Below are positions 3,594-5,756 of a stretch of DNA of 5,756 nucleotides, in pieces. The DNA comes from a bacterium. GTDB taxonomy: Bacteria > Bdellovibrionota_C > UBA2361 > OMII01. Where the stretch lies: positions 1 to 5,756 of the forward strand of contig JAFMIS010000174.1 in assembly GCA_017853915.1 (NCBI GenBank). Direction: 5' to 3'. Position numbers and translations under genes: made by a program. Positions within the stretch are counted from its first letter, which is position 1. Each line of letters begins with the position of its first letter. The notes below the pieces were generated by a model. It was not told the DNA's origin, made no database searches, and saw only the letters and a list, made by a program, of their open reading frames with translations.

Positions 3594-5756
3594 AAGCCCT
3601 GAGTCCCGGAACCCAGAGTCGAGCATCGAGTTCAACGCTCCTCCGACGCCACCGCCATTAGGATCCTCCTCGGACATGCCACCCATCATACGCTCCTGAA
3701 GTTCCCGAGCTCCATACGGAGCAACTGAGACGACCTCCTCGAGCGCCTTGCTGAAATCATCACTGTTGCGACCCAAGGCGTCGGTAAAGAGCTGATTATC
3801 ATCTCCATTGTTTGTGCTCACCCAGTAGAATGCGGGCTCGACCGGTAGAACGAGGGCACCCTCGCCAATGTCAGAGAGGAGGTAGAATTGCGATTCAACT
3901 CCCTTGACCGTCCTCAGTCGCATTATCACGTCGGCCTGTTGAGGTGTCAGGTTGAAGGCCTGGGCGGTGAGGTGAAACTTATTCGGATCCTGCCGCAGGA
4001 ATATCTTATGGGCGCTGTTCTGCACGATAGCCTGGCCACCCGATCCAACGTAGAAGTCCTCACCGGATTGCGACGCGGCGATCACGATACCTTTGCGTTT
4101 ACGATACAGTCGGAAAGCCGTCTCGATCGTTCCAGCCTGTGTTTTTCCGATCAGCTCATGCGCCTCGTCAAAAACCAAGACCTTGCGAGTATCAAGCTCA
4201 CGTGGATCGTTCATCACTGTATCCGCCCATACCATCGCGATCTTGAGAAACACTCTCTGGAGATCCGGGTTTCGACTGAGCGCCTTAAGATCGAATACGA
4301 TGAACCGTTCCTTAAGTTTCAAGGACCCCGGCCGGTCAAAGAAGCGCGCGTAGGTGCCCTCACCGTAATAATCCGCGATCAACAGAGCGATACGTTGACG
4401 ACGCCGAGCAGAGTCATCGGTCTCGTCAACACGACGGGGCGCGCGCAATACCGACACAACATCGCTCAGGATGAACTCACGTCTCCTCGGACCGTTGCGG
4501 TAAATACGGTGCGCCTCGGTCAGTGAGTCAGTTACACTTCCACGCTCCAATCTGTCGGGGATATTGTTTCCATCCGTTGCCATGTCACAGATAACATCGG
4601 CGCACATATCGAGCAGGTCTTTGTAGTCATCACTACGAGAGTCAGGAGCTATCTCACCAAGTCGCGCCAGAAAATTCATTGAAGGCGCGCGCGATGGAGT
4701 GGCTTCATACACACGGCCACCAAATAGACGAGCGATCTTCTCGAATCCGCACGGCTGCCCCGTCATACCTTTATCAAAGATGAATGTGATCGGATTTCTC
4801 TCAATCACCCGACCATCTGACAGAGTCGCGTAGTGCCCACGATTGAGCATCGTGATCAGAAAGCACATCAAATAGCTTTTTCCGGCTCCCGACACTCCAC
4901 TGATTAACACGTTTGGGGCGATATTCGAGTCATACAGGTCAAAGCCAACCAGTTCGCGATTCCAGAGGCTCGGCAAAAGGATCTGACTGCCGCTGCTTCC
5001 CCGCCAGTTACCCCATAGCGGGAACATTCGTACCGCGCGAGACGACTGAATAACATTGGTCCAGCCAGCGCCATCGGTAGCCGGATCATACGCGCCAGGG
5101 AGGGAGTTGATAAGCACAGCCATGTCGGAGATCTCGTGCACCATTCCGCGCGCGCCGTTCAGCTGCGGGAAAGCCGCGACCGCCTCAGACGTGGCACGAA
5201 TCGCCTCATCCTCTGTTTGACATATAAAGGTCTGATGAACCCCCACGTCTACAATCTGCTCGCGGGCGTTATACAACTCTTGGCGCGCGTGTCGTATCGC
5301 GCTGATCTGATGCAGCACCTTCTGGTTCGACCGACCAGCCCAGCCTCGTTCGCGCATACCAAGGGTACCATCGAGCTTATCGAGCCGTTCAAGCTGAACC
5401 TCCTTGGGATCCTTTGAAAACGTGATGCTCAGAATATTCTCGTATGGCGAGGACTGGAGTGGGGCGATCATCAGGGGCATACAGGTCTTTGGTGGTTTCA
5501 CCATCGACACCGATCGGAATACCCGACCATCCTTCTTGATGATGCCATCTCTTGGATGTTCCACTCCCGTTTCCGAGAGCTGATTCGCTAAAAGATCCTG
5601 TGGATCGTAATCAGGAACTGGTATGGCGGTTGTCCGTCCTCGTCGGTACTTGCCCGGCTTAACGCTGCGACGATTCAATATCGGATACAATATATTGATC
5701 AGATCCTGGCCCGTAACACGACGAGGATAGAATCCGAGATCGGCGAGCTTTGCCGC
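3591..5756 (-). CDS. traC: TraC/VirB4-family type IV secretion ATPase (5' end beyond window)
   Basis: VirB4/TraC proteins are ATPases at the cytoplasmic base of type IV secretion systems; they drive pilus biogenesis and substrate transfer. The reading frame is open to the right edge, so 721 residues are visible. The TTG at 5690 is only an internal Leu codon, not a convincing start: the 22 codons before it (AAKLADLGFYPRRVTGQDL...) read as normal TraC-like protein. Visible residues 287-294 form the Walker A motif GVSGAGKS; 526-532 form Walker B, VLVFDEA, with D530 and E531; ASQSGED follows near 561-567 and FLRQDPN near 587-593, as in VirB4 C-terminal ATPase domains. The tail is Gly-rich. F-plasmid TraC is about 875 residues, so roughly 150 N-terminal residues are probably missing. 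Membership of the family is nearly certain; F-type TraC rather than P-type VirB4 is a judgement from N-terminal feel and neighbours. Confidence 0.92.
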   Translation of the reverse strand, partial: AAKLADLGFYPRRVTGQDLINILYPILNRRSVKPGKYRRGRTTAIPVPDYDPQDLLANQLSETGVEHPRDGIIKKDGRVFRSVSMVKPPKTCMPLMIAPLQSSPYENILSITFSKDPKEVQLERLDKLDGTLGMRERGWAGRSNQKVLHQISAIRHARQELYNAREQIVDVGVHQTFICQTEDEAIRATSEAVAAFPQLNGARGMVHEISDMAVLINSLPGAYDPATDGAGWTNVIQSSRAVRMFPLWGNWRGSSGSQILLPSLWNRELVGFDLYDSNIAPNVLISGVSGAGKSYLMCFLITMLNRGHYATLSDGRVIERNPITFIFDKGMTGQPCGFEKIARLFGGRVYEATPSRAPSMNFLARLGEIAPDSRSDDYKDLLDMCADVICDMATDGNNIPDRLERGSVTDSLTEAHRIYRNGPRRREFILSDVVSVLRAPRRVDETDDSARRRQRIALLIADYYGEGTYARFFDRPGSLKLKERFIVFDLKALSRNPDLQRVFLKIAMVWADTVMNDPRELDTRKVLVFDEAHELIGKTQAGTIETAFRLYRKRKGIVIAASQSGEDFYVGSGGQAIVQNSAHKIFLRQDPNKFHLTAQAFNLTPQQADVIMRLRTVKGVESQFYLLSDIGEGALVLPVEPAFYWVSTNNGDDNQLFTDALGRNSDDFSKALEEVVSVAPYGARELQERMMGGMSEEDPNGGGVGGALNSMLDSGFRDSGL

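Noticed and set aside
3888..4526. 212-codon open frame on the plus strand
   Set aside because: It lies wholly antisense to the conserved ATPase domain of traC, including the Walker B region, and its product shows no domain or signal that I recognise.
5688..5690. TTG at 5690 as the start of the ATPase
   Set aside because: The frame stays open to the window edge with protein-like sequence, and the family is normally longer at the N-terminus, so this codon is internal.

Overview
The window is one strand of a conjugation or secretion gene cluster. Every credible gene lies on the minus strand and reads right to left. The right part encodes most of a TraC/VirB4-family type IV secretion ATPase, whose start lies beyond the right edge. 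Then come a small lipoprotein, a small single-pass membrane protein, a secreted coiled-coil/SH3 protein, a secreted M23 peptidoglycan endopeptidase and, after a long non-coding gap, a TraA/VirB2-like pilin with its own terminator. The lipobox, the Sec signal peptides, the cell-wall enzyme and the F-like T4SS parts all point to a Gram-negative, proteobacterium-like host. Base composition looks balanced (not computed). I cannot name the species, nor say whether the cluster sits on a plasmid, an integrated element or a chromosome.

Layout in transcription order: 5756-3591 ATPase (5' partial); 3577-3287 lipoprotein, 13 nt after the ATPase stop with its Shine-Dalgarno adjoining that stop; 3268-2903 membrane protein; 2940-2599 three tandem copies of a roughly 110-bp unit that begins inside the 3' end of the membrane-protein gene; 2541-1558 SH3 protein, preceded by a possible overlapping 16-codon leader ORF; 1554-1057 M23 peptidase, 3 nt after the SH3 stop; 1056-680 non-coding, with a long hairpin, two spaced dyads, a short hairpin and a promoter-like sequence; 679-239 pilin; 214-182 intrinsic terminator; 165-1 three short GC-rich palindromes in alternating orientation, like REP elements.

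How the parts may work together (inference): the ATPase powers pilus assembly and substrate transfer at the inner membrane. The M23 enzyme, made coupled to a wall-binding SH3 partner, would open the peptidoglycan for the channel. The lipoprotein may belong to the outer-membrane ring, as VirB7 or TraV do. The pilin is set apart as its own transcription unit, which fits a need for many copies.

Most noteworthy are the tandem relics of a gene's 3' end (2599-2940), the evenly spaced palindromes whose stems differ by a compensatory base-pair change (1-165), and the symmetry-rich gap in front of the pilin. I found no CRISPR array, tRNA, rRNA, transposase or defence gene.
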